A stretch of 64,000 nucleotides of DNA from positions 141,566,820-141,630,819 of the forward strand of contig NC_035449.2 of NCBI RefSeq assembly GCF_002127325.2, read 5' to 3'. The notes under the pieces were generated by a model. The model was not told the origin of the DNA and did not search any database. It worked only from the letters and a program-made list of their open reading frames with translations. This stretch comes from Helianthus annuus. Taxonomy: Eukaryota > Streptophyta > Magnoliopsida > Asterales > Asteraceae. The position numbers were made by a program, and so were the translations under genes. Position 1 is the stretch's first letter, and every line of letters begins with the position of its first letter. Shown piece by piece: positions 1 to 10,768 of the stretch.

Positions 1-1077
1 TTAGATTGTAAGTAAATGTATATACTACAGTAGAAAATATTAAGTTATTGTTCCACGTTAACAAAAGTGTCTATTACATCCACGTCAAAAAACAAAAAAG
101 AACATATACTTTAAACAAGCTCAAAATCTTTACCATACTAAATTTAGTTTGGTAGCTTTATTTCAGTTAAATAACAAAAACTACGCTGGTTTTTTTTTTA
201 ATCATACCAACCCATTTTTATAAGTCCCCAATTACCTTTTTAACCGATTTGAGTTGCATAATTCCAAACCCATCAAAAGCGTATTAAAGCATGTCAAAAC
301 TGTTAATAACATGTTACGTCGGTTTTGAAATAACACGAACCTGTTATTAATATGTTAAATAACATTAACCCCTTATATAACATTTTATGAATTGGATTAA
401 CATTGTAATCCAATGAATTGTGTGCCAAAATAATATTGTATTTTCATATGATCCATAAACTATGAAATTAAATTCACTAGTATTTGATATAAAATTAAAA
501 AAAAAAACACAATTTGAAGAAATAGTACACACAATGTGGGTGTGTGTTAGGGTTTTACCATTTCAAAGGTTGCAGATAGAAAGTATTGTGTGGATGTTGT
601 GGTCTTTTGTGATGTGTGTGGGGTTTCACTTTTTAACTGGCAGAAAACAGAACTCAAGCCAGAATGAAAAAACAACAGAGTGTTTGCAGGGGTACCCACG
701 TGACACGCACGTGATATGTGGGTCCATATGGGCTGAATATGTGTACTTGGTGGGTCCCATCAAAGTTGGTCTTGGACAATTATCAAGATTTGGGAAGATT
801 TGGGTAGAAAGGTAAGGTTGATGGAGATGTCAAACTCTTTTCTTTTCTTCTTTATCTACACTTTCAAGATAGAATTTATTTTGGAATTATTTACTTTCAA
901 TCTATTCATGTTCTTTCTTGTGATATAATGATTAGTGCTGAGGAAAACCATAAATCAAATGATGAATTTTTTTTTTGTTATTAAGATCAATAGTTTTTAC
1001 TCATTTGATAAAGTAAAAAAAAATCTAAATAAGTTCAACCGATCTAATGTCACCTTATTTATAATGTTTTTCTTTAC

Positions 1078-1125
<48 letters not shown>

Positions 1126-1259
1126 TACATGCATATTGTATACGCAAAGTAACAAAAACTCTTTATTGGTAAAACAGTTGAAGAATAGTGAGATGATGTA
1201 TGGCTCTCAAGGCGCCAACATATGTTAAGATTATCTTTGTTCAATAGGACCAAATGTTT
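1..1259. other. AT-rich noncoding DNA
   Basis: No gene is supported here. The short open frames have low-complexity translations and no recognisable motif. The stretch contains a 40-base A run (1084-1123) and many T/A tracts. The A run could be the tail of an old retroposed sequence, but no retroposon body or flanking duplication was recognised. Confidence 0.6.
1084..1123. repeat. poly(A) tract, about 40 bases
   Basis: An uninterrupted run of A directly after GTT and before CTTACATG. It is a mononucleotide microsatellite or the tail of an unrecognised retroposed insertion. Confidence 0.9.
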
Positions 1260-1268
1260 TAAAAGATA

Positions 1269-1547
1269 GAGTAAACTTCCGTTTTGCTCCCTATGGTTTG
1301 GTCACTTTAACGGTTTTGCCCCAAACCTTTAAAAATAGCCATTTTACTCCCTGATGTTTTGGTTTTGTTGCCAGTTTGCTCCCTGCAGGGAGCAAAATGG
1401 AAAAACAAACAATTTGGATGGAGTTAGAGGCGGGGAGCAAACTGGCAAAAAAACCGAAACATCAGGGAGTAAAATGACTATTTTTAAAGGTTTGGAGCAA
1501 AACCGTTAAAGTGACCAAAACACAGGGAGCAAAACGGAAGTTTACTC
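1269..1547. mobile_element. Hairpin MITE, Mutator-like, 9-bp TSD
   Basis: The two halves are near-perfect inverted repeats: the left end begins GAGTAAACTTCCGTTTTGC and the right end finishes with its complement. Nearly the whole 279 bp folds back on itself around a centre near 1385 (CTCCCTGCAGGGAG). The 9-bp direct repeat TAAAAGATA lies immediately outside both ends (1260-1268 and 1548-1556), the target-duplication length of Mutator-like elements. It is non-autonomous, with no coding capacity. Confidence 0.85.
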
Positions 1548-1556
1548 TAAAAGATA

Positions 1557-3308
1557 AGAAACACATTAAACCTTTCAGAATTTAAATTGAGTATTAACAA
1601 AAAAAAAAAAAGAAAAAAAAAAGAAAAAAACCATTAGCATCTTAGTATTTAAGTATTATTGGTATAAAGTTTAACAGGGGTAACCTTTGCTGTTAAAAAA
1701 GAGTTATCTAAAATTAAAATTATGACACTAATTCAAATCCAATCAACTTGAATAAAAAATAAAATATTTAAAAGTAGGTTAGTTACATAATATAAATTAA
1801 CAACAAGTTAAGGCATTGAGGTATTGTACCCCATGTTTTTAGGGTTTTTAAAAAAAGAAAATTGATATTTCACATTAAACCCAAAACTACTTGATTTTGC
1901 AGTTTTAACCCAAAAGCTTTAGTTTTTTCAATTTTAATCTCACAACTTTTTTACTTTCAACTTTGATCCCCCTATGTTTTTCATATTTTGCAAAATTTTT
2001 CGTTTTACCTTTAGTTCTAAACTTGGCGAGTTAACACAGCACAATGTGTGTGTGTGGTTCAACGATTTTACGTTTTGTTATACGTTTCGTTCTAAATTTT
2101 GCGAGTTAACATGACTCAACGTACGTGTGTGGTTCAATGTATTTACGTCGTCTATTTTTCCCGTTTAATAAGTTCGTCACAACGCGCGAGTCCTGAATCG
2201 AGTTAGTTATTATTTTCTATGTTTTATATGTCGATCTAATTTCTCCACGTTAAGATGCCGCAACTTCAATGTTGGTGGCCGTTGGCTATAGTGTGGCATT
2301 GGTGCTATTTGTCACGGTTTTACGCCCCCGCCGCAACGCAGGGGGCTTAATACGATAGGTTATTTATATGGATACAAGTCATATAACGTAGTAATTATGA
2401 TACCTTAATTGTATTGAGCTTATTTAGTGAATTACTTATTTGTATAAGATAGTAATACAGACTTAACCGACAAAAACATCTTTAACATATTGTAAACGTG
2501 AATCTGATCAACAACTTGTCAATTTTGTTGGCCGCGACGCAACGCGCACAGATCAATATTCTAGTTTCATCCAAATTCGAACATCTTCAAATCAAGTGTT
2601 AAAATCTCCTTTTGAAGAAAACCGAGTATTTAAATGTATTTTAAACTCGAGTAGAGGAATAAACCCTCCTTTTGGATTTAACTAGGCACTGTATTTTTTT
2701 TACAGAAAATCGTTAGACCATGTTTTGGAATATAACCTGTCTTTGTTATTCGAAAGTAGTACCTTAAGCTTTGAAAAGTTTCTTACGTCATGTTGGGATA
2801 ATAAAACCCAATTTATTACCTTAGACAAGACATTATAAGGTTTTAAATGTTTAGTTTGGCAGCATGTTGAAGTAATGGAAACCAGTTTGTAACATAAAAC
2901 TGTCCACTAACCTTCCAAACTAAATGTAATTTCTTAAAATTAAAAGTTATTAAAATATAGTTTAACTAGTAATTTTATTTGTCGCATGTTGTGGTGGCGT
3001 CAAAAACTAGAGTAACTTGAAGTTATACTATCGAATGAAAGCGTATTATATTTGATCCGATTTATTTTCGAACAAAATTTTCGTTAAAACGTTATCAACT
3101 GAAAATACATAAAAAATAAGCATGAAAATGTCTTTTATTTTACGCGAGTCATCGAAACGTAACAACTTGAATTTATACTGACGCGTAGATAAAAATAAAC
3201 ACGTAAGACAATAATGTTTTTAAGGACAAACTGAAGAAGTAAATATAAATAAGTTTGCAAGGCATTATATTTGACCCGACCCGTTTTCAGGAAAAAGATA
3301 ACGCTGAA
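1557..3308. other. Noncoding DNA with degenerate repeats
   Basis: No coding frame is supported. There are A-rich tracts at 1598-1630. A diverged duplication near 2010-2070 and 2090-2150 shares TTCTAAA, GAGTTAACA and GTGTGTGGTTCAA. A GC-rich hairpin at about 2321-2347 (CCCCCGCC ... AGGGGG) stands out from the AT-rich surroundings. These look like eroded transposon pieces, but I cannot assign a family. Confidence 0.5.
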
Positions 3309-3761
3309 ACATATGTAACGCCCCGCGTTTTGATACTTTCTTATTTTTAGCGAGTCTCGTCGTACCTCCTGTTTGTTGACACTTGTACTCTCGTTGTATC
3401 CTACTTTCGATCCTACTGTAACCCGAGACGACTGATCATAATGGAAATGAAACTATCTTAATCATAATTGTGTTAATCTATGTGCAAACTGTTATTCAAA
3501 AGGAAACTTCTTAAATGAGAACGATATATTGGTCCTATATTCTTGACTCTTTGTTACGCTTTGATACTTAATACACGAGAAACTAACTCAACGCGAACTT
3601 GAAACGCGTGTTTACTTGTTTCCCTATGTTATATGTGGTTGATAAACGCTAAACTTATCCCCTCGCTAAAATACTTAAAGTACTAGCACTAACTAACGCA
3701 ACAAAACACGTCTAACGAGCATCCTACACGCGAAACGAGGAATTGGTTGCACAAGACATGC

Positions 3762-3832
3762 TGTTCGAACGAAGCCAGCCGGCTTCGTACGAAGGCAGGC
3801 TGCTTCGAACGAAACCACCTTGTTCGAACCCA
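3762..3832. repeat. TTCG-ACGAA palindrome cluster, upstream of TATA
   Basis: Repeated palindromes TTCGAACGAA, TTCGTACGAA and GTTCGAAC, interspersed with GCCAGCC/GCAGGC, end just before the TATA box of the solo LTR. The same motif recurs at 4431-4506 and 4657-4721 in the same LTR. Confidence 0.8.
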
Positions 3833-3839
3833 GCTCCTC

Positions 3840-3847
3840 TATAAATA
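3840..3847 (+). promoter_or_regulatory. TATA box of solo LTR family A
   Basis: TATAAATA, about 530 bp inside the LTR and immediately downstream of a cluster of TTCG(A/T)ACGAA palindromes. This is where the U3/R boundary of a plant LTR promoter would be expected. Confidence 0.6.
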
Positions 3848-4430
3848 GTAACCTCACCTCTCCATTTCATTCACATGCTGATTTCATACCGAAACGCTGC
3901 CGAATTGTTGTCCGATTGTTTTCAAGTAAGAATTATTATTTTTACAACATTTCATAACGTTTTCCACTACGATTTTACACAAGATTCACTTCGATTTCAT
4001 CAAAATTCTTTTGTTTTCAACTAAACTTTATCTTTTCACTTAAAACTTCATCTTTTTCACTTTAACTCTATTTTTCATCTTAACTTCTCTGTTTTCACAT
4101 CAAATCTTCATCTTTTCATCAAATCTTCTTGTTTTACAACGGATCTACACTTAACCGAGTATATTGGGCCTAGCTTCGGCTTACCAAGTGAGAAATCTGT
4201 AGATTACACACTCACCAAGTGTTAGATCTAAGAGAAAACCTTTAAAACCCCTTTTAAACTTGATTTTCACACTAAAACGGACCTAAAACGGCACGTATTT
4301 CGTTCACTGAATAGTGGAACGAGGTAGTGTCGAAACCGTCTCGAATTCGACTCGAAAATACATCCGATTTAGGCGAAAACACGGCTCCGAACGCCAAGAA
4401 TAGCCACGAATGCGAGCTAGACTGTTCTGT

Positions 4431-4721
4431 GCGAAGCCAGACTTCGTACGAATGCATCATGGCTTCGTACGAAGGCAGGCCTTCGTACGAAGGCTCTGAC
4501 TTCGCACTTACCAGCCTAACTCTCACCCGTGACTCAAACAAAGACCTCTCCGACTTTAAGTTTAATCAGTAGCTTAAGGTTGGAGGGATGCACGCTCGAT
4601 TTTCCGGAAGACAGGCGCGAAGACACTCAATTTTGGACAACTGGAGCATCAACCTGTGCGAAGACCCACCTTCGTACGAAGGCACGCATTCATACGAAGG
4701 CACAGCTTCGTACGAAGCTTC
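4431..4721. repeat. TTCGTACGAA palindrome cluster, downstream of TATA
   Basis: At least six copies of TTCGTACGAA or one-base variants occur in two groups (4431-4506 and 4657-4721), often followed by GGCA or GGC. They repeat the motif found upstream of the TATA box. Short frames crossing this region read as low-complexity SYEG/RTK-type repeats and are not genes. Confidence 0.75.
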
Positions 4722-5573
4722 TGTTTCCCACCGACACTCTGATTTTCCACCGTTTCAGCACTTTGGAGGACTTACGCTTATGTTCCCGTACGGAGGCTGA
4801 TCTGGCGCTCCCTTCAATCCAGTTTCTGCTGTGTTTACTTGCTAGACACGCATTGTGAGTATACTCGATTCCATTTTCATTTTAAACACTTTGGGTGCAA
4901 CATGTACAATATACAAAAAAAACACGCAACACTTGAAACTAGTTTATAATCACACTCTATCCACGTTTAATCATGAAAACATGTGTTGCTTGTTAGTCTA
5001 TATGCTATGTGTACGCTGTATCTATATGCTCATTAACTTTGCTAGCCTACCTTGACAATTATAGCGCTATAGGATTTACGCACCGTCCTTTAGACTTGGG
5101 GTATTGTTAAGTTTATCATGTTAACCTCCTCTTCGATGTGACGGTGTGGGAAAGGCACTTTACGTTGGAAACTTGGGTTTGACATATAGTTTACATTAGG
5201 TTAGCATGTTAGTAACCGGTATCATGTTATTCATGTTGGATATGAGTAATTAAACTTTTTATTCTAGTTATGCTATGTATCAAACTTGTATACTCGTCAA
5301 TATTTTGTTGATGTTATTTTAATACATGTTGCAGGTTGATAGTCGCAGTGATCAGTAAATCAAGTTAGGATGAACTTAGAAACTCATCTTAGAAATAAAA
5401 AAATGTTTGATGATGTTTGATACAATGTTTTGATTACGTTCGAATCTCTTATGACATTTTACTATTTATGAAATTTGACTTAACTATATCATCATATTTA
5501 GTGTTATGATGCTTTGAATGATTTGTTCGTCTCATCCCGATGTTTCCACCATCGGTTGGGGTGTGACAACATA

Positions 5574-6487
5574 AACCAAGATAAATACCGACACGTACAT
5601 AAAATAAACACATAAGAAATAGTTTTTTTTTCTTAAGTTAAAGAATGAAAGTATGGTGGGGAAACTTGAAACTTTGGAAACTCATTCGTTTCAAAATAAC
5701 ATTTTATAAAGTTTTTGAAAACTTGAGTGGTGTAAATGCTATTATTGAAAGTTGAGCGGCGAAAGCCAAAGGGAGAATTCCCCACCAACTTTGGTTTTTA
5801 GTATTATTTAGGACTTGTGTGTTGTGAGGGGACTGTCAAATCAAACAAAAAATAGAGGTAAAACATTAAATGACGCACACGCATTACTGGGTATTAACAC
5901 CGCTACATTTAGACTGAAACGTAAAAAAACAGTAAGTAAGTCTAAGCGATAACAAAAACAACGTATAAAAGTTAACGTTGAAACGACGATAAGAAGAACA
6001 AATTTTTAACACGTCCAAATAAGCGTTAAAGCGATGCGCGATTAAGTAAATACTTTCTAATGTTAAGTTATATTTAATTAAAGTTTAGAGAGGGTATTAG
6101 ACAACTTTATTAAATCAGGGGTTTTAAAAAGTAAATTAGTTCAAAGAAAAGAAACAAAACTAATTAATTTTGGACGTGTAATAATCCCACATGGTAACAT
6201 CTTATTCTCACATGGTGTATACTGGTCGTATAAGGTTAATATGGCCCGTATAGAATAAATTCAACTAACAAAGGCTGCTTTGTCTAGTCATATATAATGT
6301 ATACGACGCTTTATACGGGTCGTATAACATTATACGACCCATATATTTCCAATTTTGTCCAAATTAAACGTTAGATTTCTCGATATTCGTGCAAGTTATT
6401 TAATTCGACGTTAGATTCCTCAATCCGCGTGTTAATCATTTGATACGATGTAATATTATGTAGAAACGTCTTTATAAACGACGCTAA
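5574..6487. other. Noncoding DNA between two solo LTRs
   Basis: AT-rich, with no supported gene. The part from 6222 to 6350 holds several CGTATA-type palindromes, for example GTCGTATAACATTATACGAC. The last bases contain a TATA-like TTTATAAA (about 6470). With the solo LTR removed, this sequence would join directly to the region about 70 bp upstream of the Mutator-like gene start, so it may be that gene's original promoter. Confidence 0.5.
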
Positions 6488-6492
6488 TCTTA

Positions 6493-9400
6493 TGTCACAC
6501 CCTGGCTTTGCGGAAGCGTGGGTTTATTTGCTGTGACTTCTTAATACCATAGCATAACCACAACAATGCTATATGAAAATAAAACCATGATGTTCATCCA
6601 TTAATTCAAGTTTCAAAAATAAAATACGACAACATTGTTTTCAAAAGTCGACACATGCAACGAAATTACAACATGACATAATAAAAATATTGTTCATACG
6701 ACACAACCATAAGACCTGAAATAAACACAGTTTAAGACTTGAGACTCGTCCAGACAAAAGTCACAACCCCTAAACTCGGATGACATTATTTCTCCTACGC
6801 AGCTTGACGACATAACATACCTTGCCAGATCCCTAATTTCCTGAAATACATGTAATTTGAAAAATCAACAAAAGTTGAGCGAGTTCATGTAAAAGTGAGT
6901 ATGAGTAAACCTTTGAAGTATGTATAAAAGTCCCTGGTATGTAGCAATAAGAAAAAAGAGATCACCAATGGGTTGCAAATCCACTGGTATGTGTGAGAAA
7001 GTGCAGGGAAACTCAAGCCTAGCAAATTTGTACCGGGCTTCCGGCTGTAAGACACAGTCACCTCTATGGGCCTCCCCGGCCTCACGGGTGTGGGCTCGCT
7101 ACACCCAAATAGATCTATCACTCTTGTGTCCCTCGGTCCTAACAAAGAGGATTAATGGCCTCGAGCGTTATACCCACCCCTCACATGATCTAGTTGTAGT
7201 AAAAACCCTCCCTATGCTAACCATACCATGTAATAAAAGTTGTAATAGTTGTCGCATGTATTTCACCCCCGAAGTATAAAACTGAAAACAGTAAAGAGAA
7301 AAGGGGGACATGAACTCACAGAAGTGCGTCTCGAAATAGTCAGTCCCAAATCAACCTGTTGCGTGAAGACTTACACGTACTAACTTCTATTAGACGGACG
7401 GCCGTGCCTTGGCTTAAGGTTTAACGTTTTTGGGAAATAGTTAGACAACTATTTCGTATTTACACTTCTTAATTATTCAATAAGTATATTCCTTCCCAAG
7501 GATGGGGGTATTAATACATGTGTGTTTTATAGTTTCGAAAATATATTTTTAAGTCTCACTTGAAAAATATATTTTAATTACTTTGTTTAAAATGTTTTAA
7601 ATTTCCAAAATATATATATTTTTTCCCAAAAGTATTATATTTTATTCCTTAAGTTTTTCCTAAAATAACATTTCACCAAAAATATTCTAATAAGAGTATT
7701 TTTCCGAAAAATACATAAGTTATATTTTTAAAGTTCGTGTTTTATTACGATACTCATATAACTTAAATATTTATTTTGTGAGAGCGTTGATATTATTTTG
7801 GAAGTCATAATTTCATGATATTTCAAGTTATATTATTTTTACCCTAAAAATAATATATACCTAGTTCACGAAATAATCACATAATCACACAAGCGTCTTA
7901 TTATAAAATATATATTCTAAATATATATTTAACAAGTTTTATTTATGAAAATCCACCTCCGGTACTTGGTTATTTTTGTAATAAAAATCATGGCAAAGTT
8001 TATATTTGAAAAACAAGTTAAAAATATATTTGTAACCATTTGTTATAAAAATATTTCTAAGTGTTATATTTTTAGAAAAATTTCGCCAGAGTTTCCTCCG
8101 TAAATGGAGGTGTCCATGCTTTTAGCATATCATTTTCTTTTTGTAAAAATCACCAATCAATTTACCAATCAACAATACACAATATTTATCCATCAACTTG
8201 ACAAAAATATGAACAAACCATAAACTCATGAACTTGAAGGTTTTGTAAAAGCATGTAGTAAGTTACCATCATTTTCAGTAGGTCTTGTGAACTTCAAAAC
8301 ATGTTTAGTTTCTTGTAAACTTCATTTTTAAAGAATTTGAAGTTTAACAACTTCTAGTCAAGGTTTACAAAAACGCTTCTTTGTTAAATTTCTTGTTACA
8401 CAAGTGTTCATACGCTTGTTTATTTACCAAGTTTGCTTCTAGTTCATAAAATATTCAGATTTTAACAAAACTAGTATTTTCCGCTTGGCTCTTCCGAAAA
8501 ACCACTTGTAGATCTTTAGATCCACAAGTTTACAACTTCATTTTACAAGAAAAATTATGTTTATTCAAGTTCAAGTTCATGGTGGATGGTTTCATCATTT
8601 TTTCAAATCTCTAACACTAACACACTACTAGTTCATGTTCTTGAACATGATCTAGTATGTCTAGATGATGATCCATCCCACTTTTATTAACAAATAACAT
8701 CAAATAATCACAACCATACAAGATTCACAAGATTTACACACATATCTTCTCTTTATCCACCATTAATCACTTATGTTCAAGACTTTAATGCAAGTTCTTT
8801 AGTGTTCTTAACTTTTAACCATTAAATCACCTATTAACCACCATAAACAAGATCAAGATGATGATTAGAAACACTTACTACTAGCTCAAGGCTAGGGAAG
8901 AAACAAGATGTAAATGTGGTGGATAAAAGAAAATGAGAGTGGTTCTTGCACTTTCGAAAGCACCGGGCTTGTTTGTATGTCACCTTGCACCTTTGAGTAT
9001 GTAAGAAATGGTTGAACAAGATTTGGAAGTGGGTGGATGATGGTGGTAGGGTAGCGGCCGAATGGTGGTTATGGAGGAGAGAGTTTGAGTTGGTTGAAGT
9101 GTGTTTATGAAAGAGAATGATTAACCAAGGAACTTATTTATAAACCACATCTTACTATTATCCTTCATGCATTATGTTAGCTAGATATCCAACACAAGTA
9201 ATAAAATAATCAAGAAAAGGGTGGTGTGGGTCACCATAAGGTGACAGTCATTTGGGGGGGGGGGGTATGGTTGGGTTGTGATGATATGGTTACTAATTAG
9301 TTGAAATCAAATGGTATTTAGTTGGGGTATTTGTGTTTTATTAATATAAAGGGTGTTAGGGTGTTCGGGGACCCTAACTAGCTCAGAAAAGTAAAAACAA

Positions 9401-10001
9401 TGTCTTTGGCAATATTTTTGTGTTCCGGGTAAATCCGGTTGTTCGGTTGGATATTGATCCGTTGAAGTGCTAAGTAAAGCTATAAAGTGTCATTTATATT
9501 GTTTTTAGTGATACATTAAATTCCCGACACTTTGGAAAGTGTCTAGTATTATTTTACCAAGTTTTTGCACTCTACTAGTTATGTTAAGTGCTGAATTTTT
9601 GCATGTAGTGCAGAATTTTGTAATTAGAGCATGTTTTAGGCACTTCCGGTCACTATAACTATCACTTAGTGACACTGTTCTATGATGCTCACTTCCCTAC
9701 ACTCCTTACTAGTGTAGTAATCTACTCCCGGCTCATACTGGCCTCAGAGATAATATCTGACTAGTGCTGGCAATGTCAGCATGTTTACTGGGTTATCCGC
9801 TCACTGTGCTTTGTGCATCAAGTTCGTCACTATTGTTTGTGTGTAATAAATGAAGTGACAGCACTAAATTATAATGCATGAGTATGTATGTATCAGAAAA
9901 CATAAAGCAGTTTATTCATAATTGTAATCAAGCATAGTAATCAAGCACTAATTAAATATTAATTAATTGTACGGATACCTGGATTTGTGAGGGTTGTCAC
10001 A
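6493..10001 (-). mobile_element. Solo LTR of a Ty3/Gypsy element (family E), reverse
   Basis: The 3509-bp block starts TGTCACACCCTGG and ends GGGTTGTCACA, so on the minus strand it runs TGTGACAACCC ... GGGTGTGACA, the same terminal form as the Tekay-type LTRs in this window. The 5-bp direct repeat TCTTA lies at 6488-6492 and 10002-10006. A TATA box on the minus strand (9135-9142) agrees with the reverse orientation. There is no internal region, so it is a solo LTR. The frames inside show no retroelement protein motif. It sits about 70 bp before the ATG of the Mutator-like pseudogene. Confidence 0.8.
9135..9142 (-). promoter_or_regulatory. TATA box of solo LTR family E
   Basis: The minus strand reads TATAAATA, about 860 bp from the 5' end of the reverse-oriented LTR. 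It would drive transcription leftward, away from the Mutator-like gene. Confidence 0.5.
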
Positions 10002-10594
10002 TCTTATTCATTTTCATTCAACTTCTATTCGTTTCTTCTATATTTCTCTGTATTCAAATTATATTACGTTATCAATGTGGTGGTGGAACATTTTCGGTAC
10101 TGACTCGGCTAACGAGTCGAATCAGGAGAGTGATCAAAACAATCAGAATAACAATCCGGGTGTGTTTGATCTAAATGTTCTGTTCAATCTCAACCTTGCG
10201 TCTGATGCAAGTCGGGATCCTTGGGGTTTGGATGCCTTTCAACCTAATTATGCTGGTTATTATCCACCGCCGCCTGTTGGTTTTCAATCCCCTCCTGCTA
10301 CTGGTGGATCGCTGCCCGGTAGTTTTTAATCTCCTCTCGGTAGTTTTGAATCTCCTCCCAGTAGCGGTGGGCCGCCCGAGGGTCCAAATGTTGTTGACCA
10401 GGAACCTAGTGAGTTTACAACCACTCAGGTATAACATTTATTTATACGTTTATTTGCCATTCGTTTGATATTACTTTTTATACGTTTAAAGTCAAACAAA
10501 CGACCAGTAAACAAACACGAAGCAAAAGCAAAGTAAACTTAATCTCCGAACACATACCGAGTACGATTTCTTCAATTTCACCTATATAAATAAA

Positions 10595-10627
<33 letters not shown>

Positions 10628-10628
10628 T
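10595..10628. repeat. (TA)n microsatellite in probable intron
   Basis: A TA dinucleotide run with one GT interruption, inside the probable first intron of the Mutator-like pseudogene. Confidence 0.85.
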
Positions 10629-10768
10629 TACTTGTATATGGGTCGTATCCATTATACGACCCGTATACAAGCAATAAACAGTGCTCGTATATTTACTATA
10701 CGAGCGAATAAAAAAAATAATAAACGTTGTATACGACCTGTATAACATTATACGGGCCGTATACATGC
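10629..10768. repeat. CGTATA palindrome cluster
   Basis: Repeated inverted motifs such as GGGTCGTAT ... ATACGACCC, CTCGTATA ... TATACGAG and GTATAACATTATAC lie directly after the TA run. The same family of motifs is found at 6222-6350, on the other side of the solo LTR. Confidence 0.7.

Larger units (their letters stand above)
3314..5568 (+). mobile_element. Solo LTR of a Ty3/Gypsy element (family A)
   Basis: The 2255-bp block begins TGTAACGCCCCG and ends GGGGTGTGACA (TG...CA). It is flanked by the identical 5-bp sequence ACATA (3309-3313 and 5569-5573), the mark of an LTR-element insertion. No primer-binding site, polypurine tract or coding region adjoins it, so it is a solo LTR left by LTR-LTR recombination. 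A TATA box at 3840-3847 sets the plus orientation. TGT(A/G)AC...GTGACA ends match the Tekay-type elements elsewhere in this window, but the internal sequence is different, so it is a separate family. Confidence 0.85.

Noticed and set aside
2321..2347. GC hairpin as a Helitron 3' end
   Set aside because: A hairpin is present, but the required CTRR end and an A/T insertion site with a matching 5' TC end were not found.
4272..4858. Overlapping short frames on both strands with SYEG/RTK-like repeats
   Set aside because: They read the TTCGTACGAA palindrome cluster of the solo LTR in several frames. Composition is low-complexity, with no start context or homology.
6885..7279. Overlapping frames of 86 and 119 codons
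   Set aside because: Both lie inside the reverse-oriented solo LTR, overlap each other on opposite strands and show no retroelement or host protein motif.
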